This document shows positions 1 to 6,508 of a DNA stretch of 10,302 nt, piece after piece. How positions within the stretch are numbered: the stretch's first letter is position 1; each line of letters opens with the position of its first letter. The notes below the pieces were generated by a model. It did not search any database. It saw only the letters and a list, made by a program, of their open reading frames with translations, and was not told the origin of the DNA. Where the stretch lies: the NCBI GenBank assembly GCA_001803705.1, contig MHDY01000065.1, positions 21,441 through 31,742 of the forward strand, given 5' to 3'. Made by a program: the position numbers and the translations under genes. Source of the DNA: Nitrospirae bacterium GWC2_56_14. GTDB taxonomy: Bacteria; Nitrospirota; UBA9217.

Positions 1-841
1 GGGTATCGCAATTCCAGGATTCGATCCCGCTCCTTCCCAGGATATCGCAGATCGTGAATGCCCGGTCCATCTTCAGCGTAAACGTATCGTCTGCTATCAC
101 CAGGTGGTTGAACCGGTGATCCCGGACGATCTGCGAGACCTCCTCCTGAATGAACGAGGTGTCCCGGAAGCGTATGGTTTTGCCGAAGGTCGTCTGGATT
201 GCGCAAAAAGAACAGCCGAAAGGGCAGCCCCGCGACGTAAAAAGCTCGGTTGACAGGATCTTATTCGAAAAACCCCTGGTCGAGTGTCCGGGCTGGACGC
301 GGTAATCGATCAGGTCCCTGGCAGGGAAGGGGAGCGTATCGAGGTCGCTTACCAGCTCCCGTGCCGGGTTCTTGACGATCTCGCGCCCCCGGCGATAGAC
401 CAGTCCGGGCAGTGCAAAATCCTGCTTTTGTTCAGCCACCTGCTGACACAGTTCAAGCAGGGTCACTTCTCCTTCGCCGTAGATAAGGCAATCGAATGCG
501 GAAAATTCCTGCAAGGTTTCGATGGGGAGGCTGTTCGCATGGGGGCCGCCCACCACGGTCACGATATCCTTGTTGAATGCCTTGGCCAGTTCACAGAGCT
601 TTGCGCCGTTTCTGATGGTGGGGGTCACGCACGAAACGCCGACCAGCGAAGGTGTCTTTTCCCTGAGCAGCCGGTGATAGGCGTCGAGGCTGAACGGCTC
701 CATCTCATAATCGACGATCGTCACGCCAAAGCCGCGGCCACGCACGAAAGCCGCAAGATAGGCCAGGTTCATGGGCTTCGTATGGCTCAGCAGTTTGACG
801 TGCTGGAGCGGCTCGGATGGACGGATCAGAAGAATATTCAC
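1..841 (-). CDS. B12-binding radical SAM protein (C-terminus missing, cut by left window edge)
   Basis: Only the first 280 residues are inside the window; the gene runs off position 1. Residues 1-130 look like a cobalamin-binding Rossmann-type domain: a start of the form NILLIRP, a VGGPHAN motif near residues 97-103 and a YGEGE motif near 121-125, both typical of B12-binding radical SAM proteins. The radical SAM core then begins with SRGCPFGCSFC. Its three cysteines C206, C210 and C213 form the CxxxCxxC ligand set of the 4Fe-4S cluster that cleaves S-adenosylmethionine. I chose the GTG start at 841-839. It overlaps the methyltransferase stop as GTGA and has AAGGA about 7 nt upstream. The DxHxxG cobalamin lower-ligand motif is not obvious, as is common in this class. 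Family members methylate unactivated carbons or rearrange substrates. Its place as last visible gene of a deoxysugar operon suggests action on the sugar or its lipid or glycan acceptor, but the substrate cannot be read from the sequence. Confidence 0.9.
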   Translation of the reverse strand, partial: MNILLIRPSEPLQHVKLLSHTKPMNLAYLAAFVRGRGFGVTIVDYEMEPFSLDAYHRLLREKTPSLVGVSCVTPTIRNGAKLCELAKAFNKDIVTVVGGPHANSLPIETLQEFSAFDCLIYGEGEVTLLELCQQVAEQKQDFALPGLVYRRGREIVKNPARELVSDLDTLPFPARDLIDYRVQPGHSTRGFSNKILSTELFTSRGCPFGCSFCAIQTTFGKTIRFRDTSFIQEEVSQIVRDHRFNHLVIADDTFTLKMDRAFTICDILGRSGIESWNCDT

Positions 842-1614
842 CTTGATTCCTTGAGCAGGTCCTTGCCGGGAACCTCCTGTTTCCGGGCTACGGCGAATAC
901 CGATGCGCCGAAAGGCAGGGAAACGTATTTTAATAAGCGGTTCTCCGCGACCATTATCGCCGAAAGCAATGCATTTACCAGGGTGAAGTGTTTTTTGACA
1001 TCGGAGGCCGCCTCGGCTCCCGTGGTGTGAAGACGGACCAGGTTGCGGGCCAGCCTGACCATCGCAATGGGCAAGAGCAGCAACCCGACGCGATACGTGG
1101 CCTTCTCGATGAGAAAACCGCAATCACGCAGCATGGCCACGATCTCCGGCCTCGAATATCGCCTGCGCGTATGAACCGCCCGGTCATGGTCGCTGCGCAG
1201 CCACTCGTATGCCGGCACCTGAACAAGAAGTACTCCGCCGGGCTTCAGGGCCGCATGCAGCTTTTTCAAGACCGCATGCTCGTCTCGAATGCCGGCGTGA
1301 TACAGGACGTCGATCAACGTAATGACATCATACGATTCCTGTGCCAGTGTCATCGTGTTCAGGTCCGCTTGAGCGACCGTGGTCAGGCCCCGCTTCCGGC
1401 AACAGTGAAGCGCTGTTTCGGAAGCATCGCAACCCTGCACACTGCCATACGGGGAGAGCAACTGGAGCAGCCGGCCCGTGCCGCACCCGGCGTCGAAAAT
1501 CGTAAGCGAAGGCAGGTTCCGGGGCACGGAACGGAGGATCAGATCGTGCAAAGAGACATACCACCAGTGGGTCTCCTCCGCTTCATACATGATGATGTAT
1601 TCGTCTTCATTCAC
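838..1614 (-). CDS. Class I SAM-dependent methyltransferase
   Basis: This 258-residue protein has a Methyltransf_11/23-type fold. Motif I, FDAGCGTGRLL, spans residues 40-50 and binds SAM. The acidic residue after strand 2 is D63 in GCDAS, and the strand-4 region is VITLIDVLYH (97-106). KPGG at 124-127 is the usual turn before strand 5. An N-terminal ETHWWY (14-19) is common in a subgroup of methyltransferases found near polysaccharide genes. Residues about 175-195 are hydrophobic and then basic, perhaps a membrane-contacting helix. The start is GTG at 1614, overlapping the aminotransferase TGA (GTGA), with AAAGGGAG about 8 nt upstream, so translation is probably coupled. The neighbouring aminotransferase makes N-methylation of an amino sugar attractive, but O- or C-methylation, or another acceptor, is equally possible from sequence. 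Fold confidence is high; substrate is unknown. Confidence 0.9.
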   Translation of the reverse strand: MNEDEYIIMYEAEETHWWYVSLHDLILRSVPRNLPSLTIFDAGCGTGRLLQLLSPYGSVQGCDASETALHCCRKRGLTTVAQADLNTMTLAQESYDVITLIDVLYHAGIRDEHAVLKKLHAALKPGGVLLVQVPAYEWLRSDHDRAVHTRRRYSRPEIVAMLRDCGFLIEKATYRVGLLLLPIAMVRLARNLVRLHTTGAEAASDVKKHFTLVNALLSAIMVAENRLLKYVSLPFGASVFAVARKQEVPGKDLLKESR

Positions 1615-2726
1615 GACCCCGCTCCCTTTTCAAAAAAGCGTTTGACGCAATGTATGACCTGTTCCCCGTCCTTCTGCGCCAGCCGGGGATACAGCGGCAG
1701 GGAAAGAATCTCCTGTGCGAGCTTTTCGGTCCTCGGCAGCTTGCCGTTCTCAACGCTCAAAAAATCATAGCCCCGCATCAGATGGATCGGTGTAGGGTAA
1801 TTGATGCGGCCTTCTATTTCGTGCTCCATCAGGTAGCGCATCAGCGCGTCCCGGTGTTTCGTCCGAATGGTATAGGTATAGAACTGGTGGGTGCGCCCGC
1901 TCCTCACGAGTGGTACGGCAATATCGCCGACGTTGGAAAGTCCTTGCGTATAGTGCTGCGCAATCTCCTGTCGTTTTCGAACTGAATCGTCCAGCCTTTC
2001 CAGCCTGTGCAGCAGGAGAGCGGCCTGGATCTCGTCCAGACGCGAATTATACCCTTCTTCCTCCGCATAAGAGGCTTGCTTCATCCCATAAAATCTGAGC
2101 CCCCTGAGCTTTTCGTAGAGCGCCTCGCTGTCCGTTATCGACATGCCGCCGTCGCCATATCCGCCGAGCACCTTCGTAGGATAGAACGAGAACGCCCCAA
2201 TATCGCCGAAACCGCCCACTTTCTTCTGCTGGTATTCGGCGCCGGCAGCCTGAGCGCAGTCTTCGACGACATAAAGCCCCCGTTTCCGGGCGATGTGCAT
2301 AAGCGGTTCCATGTCAACGGGCTGGCCGTACAAATGGACCGGGATGATACACGTTGTCTTCCCGGTTATCGCGGCTTCCAGCTGCGAGACATCCATTAAG
2401 AACGTATCCTCTTCGACATCGACAAAAACGGGCAGAGCCCCGGCCGCACGAATGGCCGCAACGGTCGGCACGGCTGTGTTGGCAACGGTAATGACCTCAT
2501 CGCCCGGACCGATTCCCAAAGCTTTGAGCGCCAGGAACAATGCGTCGGTCCCGGAATTGACGCCCACACCGTGCGCGACCCCGCAATATGCGGCGAACGC
2601 CTCTTCAAAAGCCGAAACCTCGGGACCCAGAATGAGCCTTCCCGAGGAAATGACCCGGTCCACGATCTCCAGGATCTGACGGCGCTCCTGATGATACTCA
2701 TCGAGATACTGCCAGTTCTTTATCAT
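1611..2726 (-). CDS. DegT/DnrJ/EryC1/StrS family PLP-dependent sugar aminotransferase
   Basis: This is a 371-residue fold-type I PLP enzyme that transfers an amino group, usually from glutamate, to a keto carbon of a nucleotide-linked sugar. VNSGTDAL (56-63) binds the PLP phosphate, D156 in VVEDCAQA pairs with the PLP ring nitrogen, and K185 in SFYPTKVLGGYGDGG is the Schiff-base lysine. YNSRLDEIQAA (226-236) is the usual substrate and dimer loop. The start of the open frame at 2777 would add 17 residues inside the upstream gene. I chose the ATG at 2726, which overlaps the upstream TGA as ATGA, has AAAGG about 8 nt before it and gives the family's normal N-terminus. Overall pattern resembles C-3 aminotransferases of the TylB/DesV/EvaB/FdtB type more than C-4 enzymes, by recall only. 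With the upstream 2,3-dehydratase this points to a 3-amino- or 4-amino-2-deoxyhexose. Confidence 0.93.
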   Translation of the reverse strand: MIKNWQYLDEYHQERRQILEIVDRVISSGRLILGPEVSAFEEAFAAYCGVAHGVGVNSGTDALFLALKALGIGPGDEVITVANTAVPTVAAIRAAGALPVFVDVEEDTFLMDVSQLEAAITGKTTCIIPVHLYGQPVDMEPLMHIARKRGLYVVEDCAQAAGAEYQQKKVGGFGDIGAFSFYPTKVLGGYGDGGMSITDSEALYEKLRGLRFYGMKQASYAEEEGYNSRLDEIQAALLLHRLERLDDSVRKRQEIAQHYTQGLSNVGDIAVPLVRSGRTHQFYTYTIRTKHRDALMRYLMEHEIEGRINYPTPIHLMRGYDFLSVENGKLPRTEKLAQEILSLPLYPRLAQKDGEQVIHCVKRFFEKGAGS

Positions 2727-3796
2727 GGGCATACCTTTTCGTGAGGTGCAAGTTGGATCCCCTCGCAGCTTTCCCAAACCTGATCGCCCAGCAGTGCCAA
2801 ACGTCTTGCTGCGCCGTACAGCTCGTGGTAGCCCTCCCCCTGCAGAATAACATCGCAGACCCGTTCGATCATAAGGACAAAGTGATCGGCTGCGGGTACG
2901 GTCACCGCGGTCTCGCCGCGGTCCGTGCTGACCTGAACAACGCTGACCATGTCGGCCGGTGTCGTGTAGGCCCGGTCCACTTTCAGTTTACCTTTTTCTC
3001 CAACGATCTCATACCAGCACTCATAGGGCTGTTCAAACCCGATCGAGAACGAAAAGGTTTCATTGCAATCGGTCAGTGCGCTTGCGTTCATCGCGACATT
3101 CAGCCCGTTCCGGAAAAAAGCCTCGCCCTTGAACCGATACTTGGACCCCGCAAGAAAGAACAACGCCGCGCTCAGGGGGTACCGGGCCTGATCGAAGAAC
3201 GCTCCGCCTCCCTGGTCGGTTCTCATTCTGAATCCATCGGTTGCTGAATGCATGAACCCGAAAGAGGTTCGCAGTCCGGTGACCCTGCCGATCGTTCCTG
3301 CCGCGATCATGTTCCTGACCGCCTGGTGAAGAGGATGGTGCAGATACATGATGTTCTCATACAGCAGGAGACCCTTCTGCGCGGCAGATTGGGTCATCCG
3401 TTCTATCGCTCCGACGGACAAGGCCATCGGCTTTTCACAGATCACGTGCTTCCCCTGCTCCAGCGCCCGCATGACCCACACTTCATGCAGATGGTTCGGC
3501 AGCGGGATATAGATCAGGTCGACCTTTTTGCTTGCCAGCAGCGTTTCATAATCGGTTGTTTCGCAATCGGTCAATGCACAGAAACGTTTCGCCTTTTCGG
3601 GATCCCTGCTGGCAACACCGGAAAGACGTGCATTCCGTGCCTTCTGAATCGCCGGCAGGAAACGCCTGCGGGCTATGTCGGAGCACCCCAGAATTCCGAC
3701 GCGCAGGTATGGCCTCTCACCATGCATCTTTTTATTATGTGCAGAGAGCGTCATCTGAGCCCGCTGCTGTTCGGCATATCGTGATGAGCCGGTCAT
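2723..3796 (-). CDS. Gfo/Idh/MocA family oxidoreductase, probable NDP-sugar ketoreductase
   Basis: With the start chosen here the protein has 357 residues. The N-terminal Rossmann domain opens with RVGILGCSDIA (32-42), the NAD(P)-binding glycine-rich loop. CEKPMAL (120-126) contains the EKP lysine (K122), which contacts cofactor and substrate in this family. The C-terminal alpha/beta domain carries GGGAFFDQARYPLSAA (196-211). There the usual D-x-G-x-(H/Y) segment reads D-Q-A-R-Y, so Y206 is the likely counterpart of the catalytic position. The start at 3796 overlaps the upstream stop as ATGA, but no good Shine-Dalgarno is visible. ATGs at 3754 and 3727 would give a protein starting nearer the Rossmann strand, and one at 3838 a longer one, so the start is uncertain. 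After a 2,3-dehydratase the expected role is reduction of the C-3 ketone (KijD10-type NDP-sugar 3-ketoreductases belong to this family). Reduction at another carbon cannot be excluded. Confidence 0.88.
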   Translation of the reverse strand: MTGSSRYAEQQRAQMTLSAHNKKMHGERPYLRVGILGCSDIARRRFLPAIQKARNARLSGVASRDPEKAKRFCALTDCETTDYETLLASKKVDLIYIPLPNHLHEVWVMRALEQGKHVICEKPMALSVGAIERMTQSAAQKGLLLYENIMYLHHPLHQAVRNMIAAGTIGRVTGLRTSFGFMHSATDGFRMRTDQGGGAFFDQARYPLSAALFFLAGSKYRFKGEAFFRNGLNVAMNASALTDCNETFSFSIGFEQPYECWYEIVGEKGKLKVDRAYTTPADMVSVVQVSTDRGETAVTVPAADHFVLMIERVCDVILQGEGYHELYGAARRLALLGDQVWESCEGIQLAPHEKVCP

Positions 3797-4539
3797 GTCA
3801 GGCAAGAGAGAATGCTTCGCGCGCAGGAATTCACGCATTCACCAAGGTCAATGAAATAGCGGATCTGTCCATAGGATAACCAGCGGTATTCCAGGGGAAG
3901 ATCAAGCGTCTGGTCCTCGGGAAGAAGCAGGATCTTATGAACGTGCTGCTCCCGATAGAACCGGGCGCCCTCTTCAGACTGCCTGTTTTCCTTGATTATG
4001 ATAAGGTTTTTCGGATCGTGGAATTCTTCGTAGAGAAATGGTTTTTTCAGCTTTTCATTATCAACATAGTTTTCCTGCGTGAACTGCACTGTCGGGCCGA
4101 TCTGCACACTATTCCTGTTGCCGACCTCGGCCTTGGCCTGCATCAGAAAGTACGGTACTCCTTTTACGTACTTCGTTAGAAGACCGATGATCCCGGTGCC
4201 GGCATTGTCCAGGATCGGCTGGTCCCAGGCCTTCACTTCCCGGGACGATGAGGTGACGCGCATCCCCACGACCTTGAAGAACTTGCCGTTCTTATGGGAC
4301 AGATATCCGTTGCTGCTCATGCTCCAATCCGCGAGGCTCTTTAACCCAACGCGTTTTTGAAAAATATGATTGCACGCCTTCATATCGTCCAGCCACTGGA
4401 TGAGATCCGCGATCGAATGCGGGGCGTCGCCGTCATCGGCGCGGCTGAGCAGCTGGCCCAGCCTCGATTCGAGCTTCAGCCGGTCAAAGCTGTCGGCCAG
4501 CGGAGTCGCGTCCAGCAGGCTCAAGACGGCATTTTTCAT
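3793..4539 (-). CDS. NDP-hexose 2,3-dehydratase family, C-terminal-half protein (split enzyme, second subunit)
   Basis: This 248-residue protein corresponds to the second of the two duplicated modules in NDP-hexose 2,3-dehydratases (EvaA/TylCVI/SpnO type, Pfam Hexose_dehydrat), normally one chain of about 460-490 residues. Visible family blocks are NGKFF (84-88), AWDQPILD (104-111), GIIGLL (116-121), FLMQAKAEVGN (131-141), QIGPTVQ (146-152), NY (157-158), RQSEEGARF (186-194), WLSYGQI (220-226) and NSCARSILS (237-245). The last block resembles the C-terminal end of the full-length family. No transmembrane or signal segment is seen; it should be cytoplasmic. It starts 18 bp after the first-half gene and has its own strong ribosome site, so both halves are made as separate chains. 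Expected role: partner of the first-half protein in removing the C-2 hydroxyl from an NDP-4-keto-6-deoxyhexose, giving a 3,4-diketo-2,6-dideoxy intermediate. Family identification rests on motif recall, and activity is inferred. Confidence 0.87.
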   Translation of the reverse strand: MKNAVLSLLDATPLADSFDRLKLESRLGQLLSRADDGDAPHSIADLIQWLDDMKACNHIFQKRVGLKSLADWSMSSNGYLSHKNGKFFKVVGMRVTSSSREVKAWDQPILDNAGTGIIGLLTKYVKGVPYFLMQAKAEVGNRNSVQIGPTVQFTQENYVDNEKLKKPFLYEEFHDPKNLIIIKENRQSEEGARFYREQHVHKILLLPEDQTLDLPLEYRWLSYGQIRYFIDLGECVNSCARSILSCLT

Positions 4540-4546
4540 AAAATTC

Positions 4547-4560
4547 GCTCCTTTCTGTCA
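4547..4560 (-). promoter_or_regulatory. Strong Shine-Dalgarno site between the two dehydratase halves
   Basis: Reading the minus strand, the first-half gene ends with TGA at 4560-4558. AAAGGAG follows at 4554-4548, 8 nt before the ATG at 4539-4537. This near-consensus site shows the downstream half is translated independently, which argues against a frameshifted single gene. Confidence 0.85.
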
Positions 4561-5346
4561 GAGAACCGCGGACAGGATGCTCCTGGTGCATGCGTTGACC
4601 ACGTTATCCCGACTCATCAGGTCGCTGATCTGGCGCAGGGTCAGCCAGATAAAACCATCCTGCAGCGGGGGCATCTCCCCATTGACCGCAACGATCATAT
4701 TCCGGTTGGACTTGTACAAAAAGCGACCCCCGTCCTCGGACTGCAATTTTGCAAAGAGTATCTGCTCCAGCGGCGGATCGAGGAAGTGTTCGAGGTACAT
4801 CGGCAGTTTACCGCCGTGGGTCTGCGTGTAATTGCTGTATGTGGCCTGGACCGTGGGAGAGAGCTGGACTGAATTGATATTTCCCGGCTCCTCCTTTGCC
4901 TGGAGCAAAAAATGCAGAACGCCGTCGAACTTCTTGGCCAGAATGCCCAGGATGCCGTATTCAGGCTGGTCGATGACCGGCTGGTCCCATGCGAGCTCGC
5001 CCTGTTTCGTCCTGTGCCGGACCGTAAGGCCGATGATCGAAAAAAACCTTCCCGACGCATGCGCAATGTTCCCGGTTGCAGCATCGACCTGCCACTGGTC
5101 GATGGCATTTAGTGGTGCAATCTCTGATTGCAAATTTGCCCTGCACAGCCGTTCCTTGATCCAGCGGTCCACCGCGCCGTCGCTGCTGTTTGAAAACAGT
5201 ATGGTTTTGGAGATGAACAGGTCGACAAGCTTTTCACGCTCCCGGAACGGTCCTGGTGCAGCAGAACCGCAGGCGTTGGAAAAGGCCCGTTCGAGAAGCA
5301 GCTTTCTGATCTCGCTAACTATTTCCGCTGCTGAGGATTTGTTCAT
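4558..5346 (-). CDS. NDP-hexose 2,3-dehydratase family, N-terminal-half protein (split enzyme, first subunit)
   Basis: This 262-residue protein matches the first module of NDP-hexose 2,3-dehydratases. After a helical N-terminus (1-65) come the blocks W85, TGNIAHASGRFFSIIG (91-106), AWDQPVIDQPEYGILGIL (119-136), HFLLQAKEEPGN (145-156), QLSPTVQ (161-167), SNY (171-173), LQSEDGGRFLYKSNRNM (201-217), WLTLRQI (234-240) and NACTRSILS (251-259). Full-length relatives continue directly into a second, related module; here the frame stops at 4558 and the second module is the next gene. The fold of this family has been described as two Nudix-like repeats, so each half could fold alone. The ATG at 5346 is the only good start, with AAGGG about 7 nt upstream, and it overlaps the glycosyltransferase end by 32 bp. 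Probable role: half of a heteromeric dehydratase making a 2-deoxy sugar from an NDP-4-keto-6-deoxyhexose. This half carries the more canonical motifs. Confidence 0.9.
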   Translation of the reverse strand: MNKSSAAEIVSEIRKLLLERAFSNACGSAAPGPFREREKLVDLFISKTILFSNSSDGAVDRWIKERLCRANLQSEIAPLNAIDQWQVDAATGNIAHASGRFFSIIGLTVRHRTKQGELAWDQPVIDQPEYGILGILAKKFDGVLHFLLQAKEEPGNINSVQLSPTVQATYSNYTQTHGGKLPMYLEHFLDPPLEQILFAKLQSEDGGRFLYKSNRNMIVAVNGEMPPLQDGFIWLTLRQISDLMSRDNVVNACTRSILSAVL

Positions 5347-6316
5347 CTCTGCCCTTATAGGAGCTCAGGCTTTTGACCTGACCCTGTTTTCTGTCCAATG
5401 TAACCAGCTCCCTGACCACGAACTGCGGATCATGGTTCAGCAACACGTAGATCCTGCCGACGTATTCTCCCAGTATGCTCACCGCCATCATGGTAAGCCC
5501 CCGGAAGGTCAAATTAGCGGACATCAATGTTTCAAAGTCGGTCAATTTTCCGTAGGTGTGCAGGTCATCATATGCTTTGAATATGCCGTAAACAACCCCA
5601 CCCGCCGTGATCAGCAGGCCGACAATACCAATGAGCCTGAGAGGAACGAGCGAATAGCTGACAACCATGCTGCCCCAGATGGAAATGAGCTTGCCGAGGG
5701 TATAACCGGACCTGCCGCTGGGCCTTTGGTGATGTTTCACCGGTATGGTGCTGATGTTGTCGGTAGTTCTCAGAACGATCCCGTCAACATAAGGGTCCGG
5801 CCCGGAATATTTTATGACCTCGTTGAGCAGGAACCGGTTCATGACCTTGAAGCTTGACAAATAGAGGTTGACCGGTTTTTTCAGGAACAGGGTTGCAACT
5901 TTGTCATGAAAGGCGCTTCCCATGTTCCGGAACAGGCTGTCTTGTTTGGATGCATACCGGGCATAGACAACGTCGTATCCCTTTTGGATCTCATCGACGA
6001 GCTTTTCCAGTTCCTCAGGAGGGTTCTGAAGATCATCGTCCATGACCACGCAATACTCTCCCGTTGCATGGTTCAGGCCGGCCATGACGGCGTTGTGCTC
6101 GCCAAAGTTCCTTGCAAGCTTGAGATAGGTTACGATGAGCGGATAGGTGGTATGCAATTTCCTGCAGCGCGCGTCCGATTCGTCCTTGCTGCCATCGTTG
6201 ACGAGAAGGATCTGCATTTGATATTTTTTTGCATACAAATAAACGAGAGAATTGCAGAGCGCTTCTATGGTCGCCTCGGCGTTGTAAACCGGGATGACTA
6301 TGGAAAGTGAAAGCAT
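5315..6316 (-). CDS. GT2 family polyprenyl-phosphate glycosyltransferase (GtrB/ArnC/DPM1-like)
   Basis: This 333-residue membrane enzyme has an N-terminal GT-A domain: SIVIPVYNAE (5-14), LLVNDGSKDES (37-47) binding the nucleotide, RNFGEHNAVMAG (69-80), and VMDDDLQNPPEEL (91-103) with the metal-binding DxD (D93-D95). GRSGYTLGKL (201-210) is the usual loop before the membrane part. Two hydrophobic segments follow at about 224-246 and 269-293, the latter ending in GEYVGRIY, a hallmark of GtrB/ArnC-like enzymes. These move a sugar from a nucleotide donor to undecaprenyl phosphate on the inner face of the membrane, for later use outside. The start at 6316 has AAAGGGA 7 nt upstream (6330-6324) and begins the GT-A fold at once; an ATG at 6370 would add 18 unlikely residues. 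It is the first gene of the operon, and its last 32 bp overlap the dehydratase gene. The sugar transferred is not determinable; the deoxysugar made downstream is a natural candidate. Confidence 0.93.
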   Translation of the reverse strand: MLSLSIVIPVYNAEATIEALCNSLVYLYAKKYQMQILLVNDGSKDESDARCRKLHTTYPLIVTYLKLARNFGEHNAVMAGLNHATGEYCVVMDDDLQNPPEELEKLVDEIQKGYDVVYARYASKQDSLFRNMGSAFHDKVATLFLKKPVNLYLSSFKVMNRFLLNEVIKYSGPDPYVDGIVLRTTDNISTIPVKHHQRPSGRSGYTLGKLISIWGSMVVSYSLVPLRLIGIVGLLITAGGVVYGIFKAYDDLHTYGKLTDFETLMSANLTFRGLTMMAVSILGEYVGRIYVLLNHDPQFVVRELVTLDRKQGQVKSLSSYKGRDEQILSSGNS

Positions 6317-6508
6317 GCGATGGTCCCTTTCAGAAGTGCGCAACCGTCCGGATCGCCGCGGGCAACTCATACGGAATCATTGGCCGGGCACAGGCGGTCG
6401 CTGATACAGCAGCGCCGGATGGGCGCATATGGGTTAGGCGCAACGATGGGCCGCCTCGGCAGCGGTTCCCCGGCGTCACGGTACACCTACGAGTGTGATC
6501 AGAGATGG
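6317..6508 (-). other. Short gap upstream of the sugar operon, no gene seen
   Basis: These 192 bases separate the small membrane protein gene from the glycosyltransferase. Apart from the Shine-Dalgarno at 6330-6324 I see no convincing promoter hexamer pair, no stable terminator hairpin with a T run and no RNA gene. A promoter for the sugar operon would be expected here or further upstream, but I cannot point to it. Confidence 0.4.

Noticed and set aside
284..1770. Long plus-strand open frames opposite the radical SAM and methyltransferase genes
   Set aside because: They are antisense to genes with clear motifs (CxxxCxxC, DAGCGTG) and show no recognisable domain; GC-rich coding DNA commonly leaves such open shadow frames.
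2727..2777. Longer start of the aminotransferase at 2777
   Set aside because: It would add 17 family-atypical residues lying inside the upstream gene; the ATG at 2726 has a Shine-Dalgarno and ATGA coupling.
3793..5346. A single 2,3-dehydratase gene broken by a frameshift or nonsense mutation
   Set aside because: The first frame ends at the natural end of module 1. The second begins after 18 bp with its own AAAGGAG and ATG and a fresh N-terminal helix region, so two genuine genes fit better.
4357..5857. Plus-strand frames of up to 341 residues across the dehydratase and glycosyltransferase genes
   Set aside because: They are opposite strongly supported genes, have no motifs and cross the gene boundaries on the other strand.
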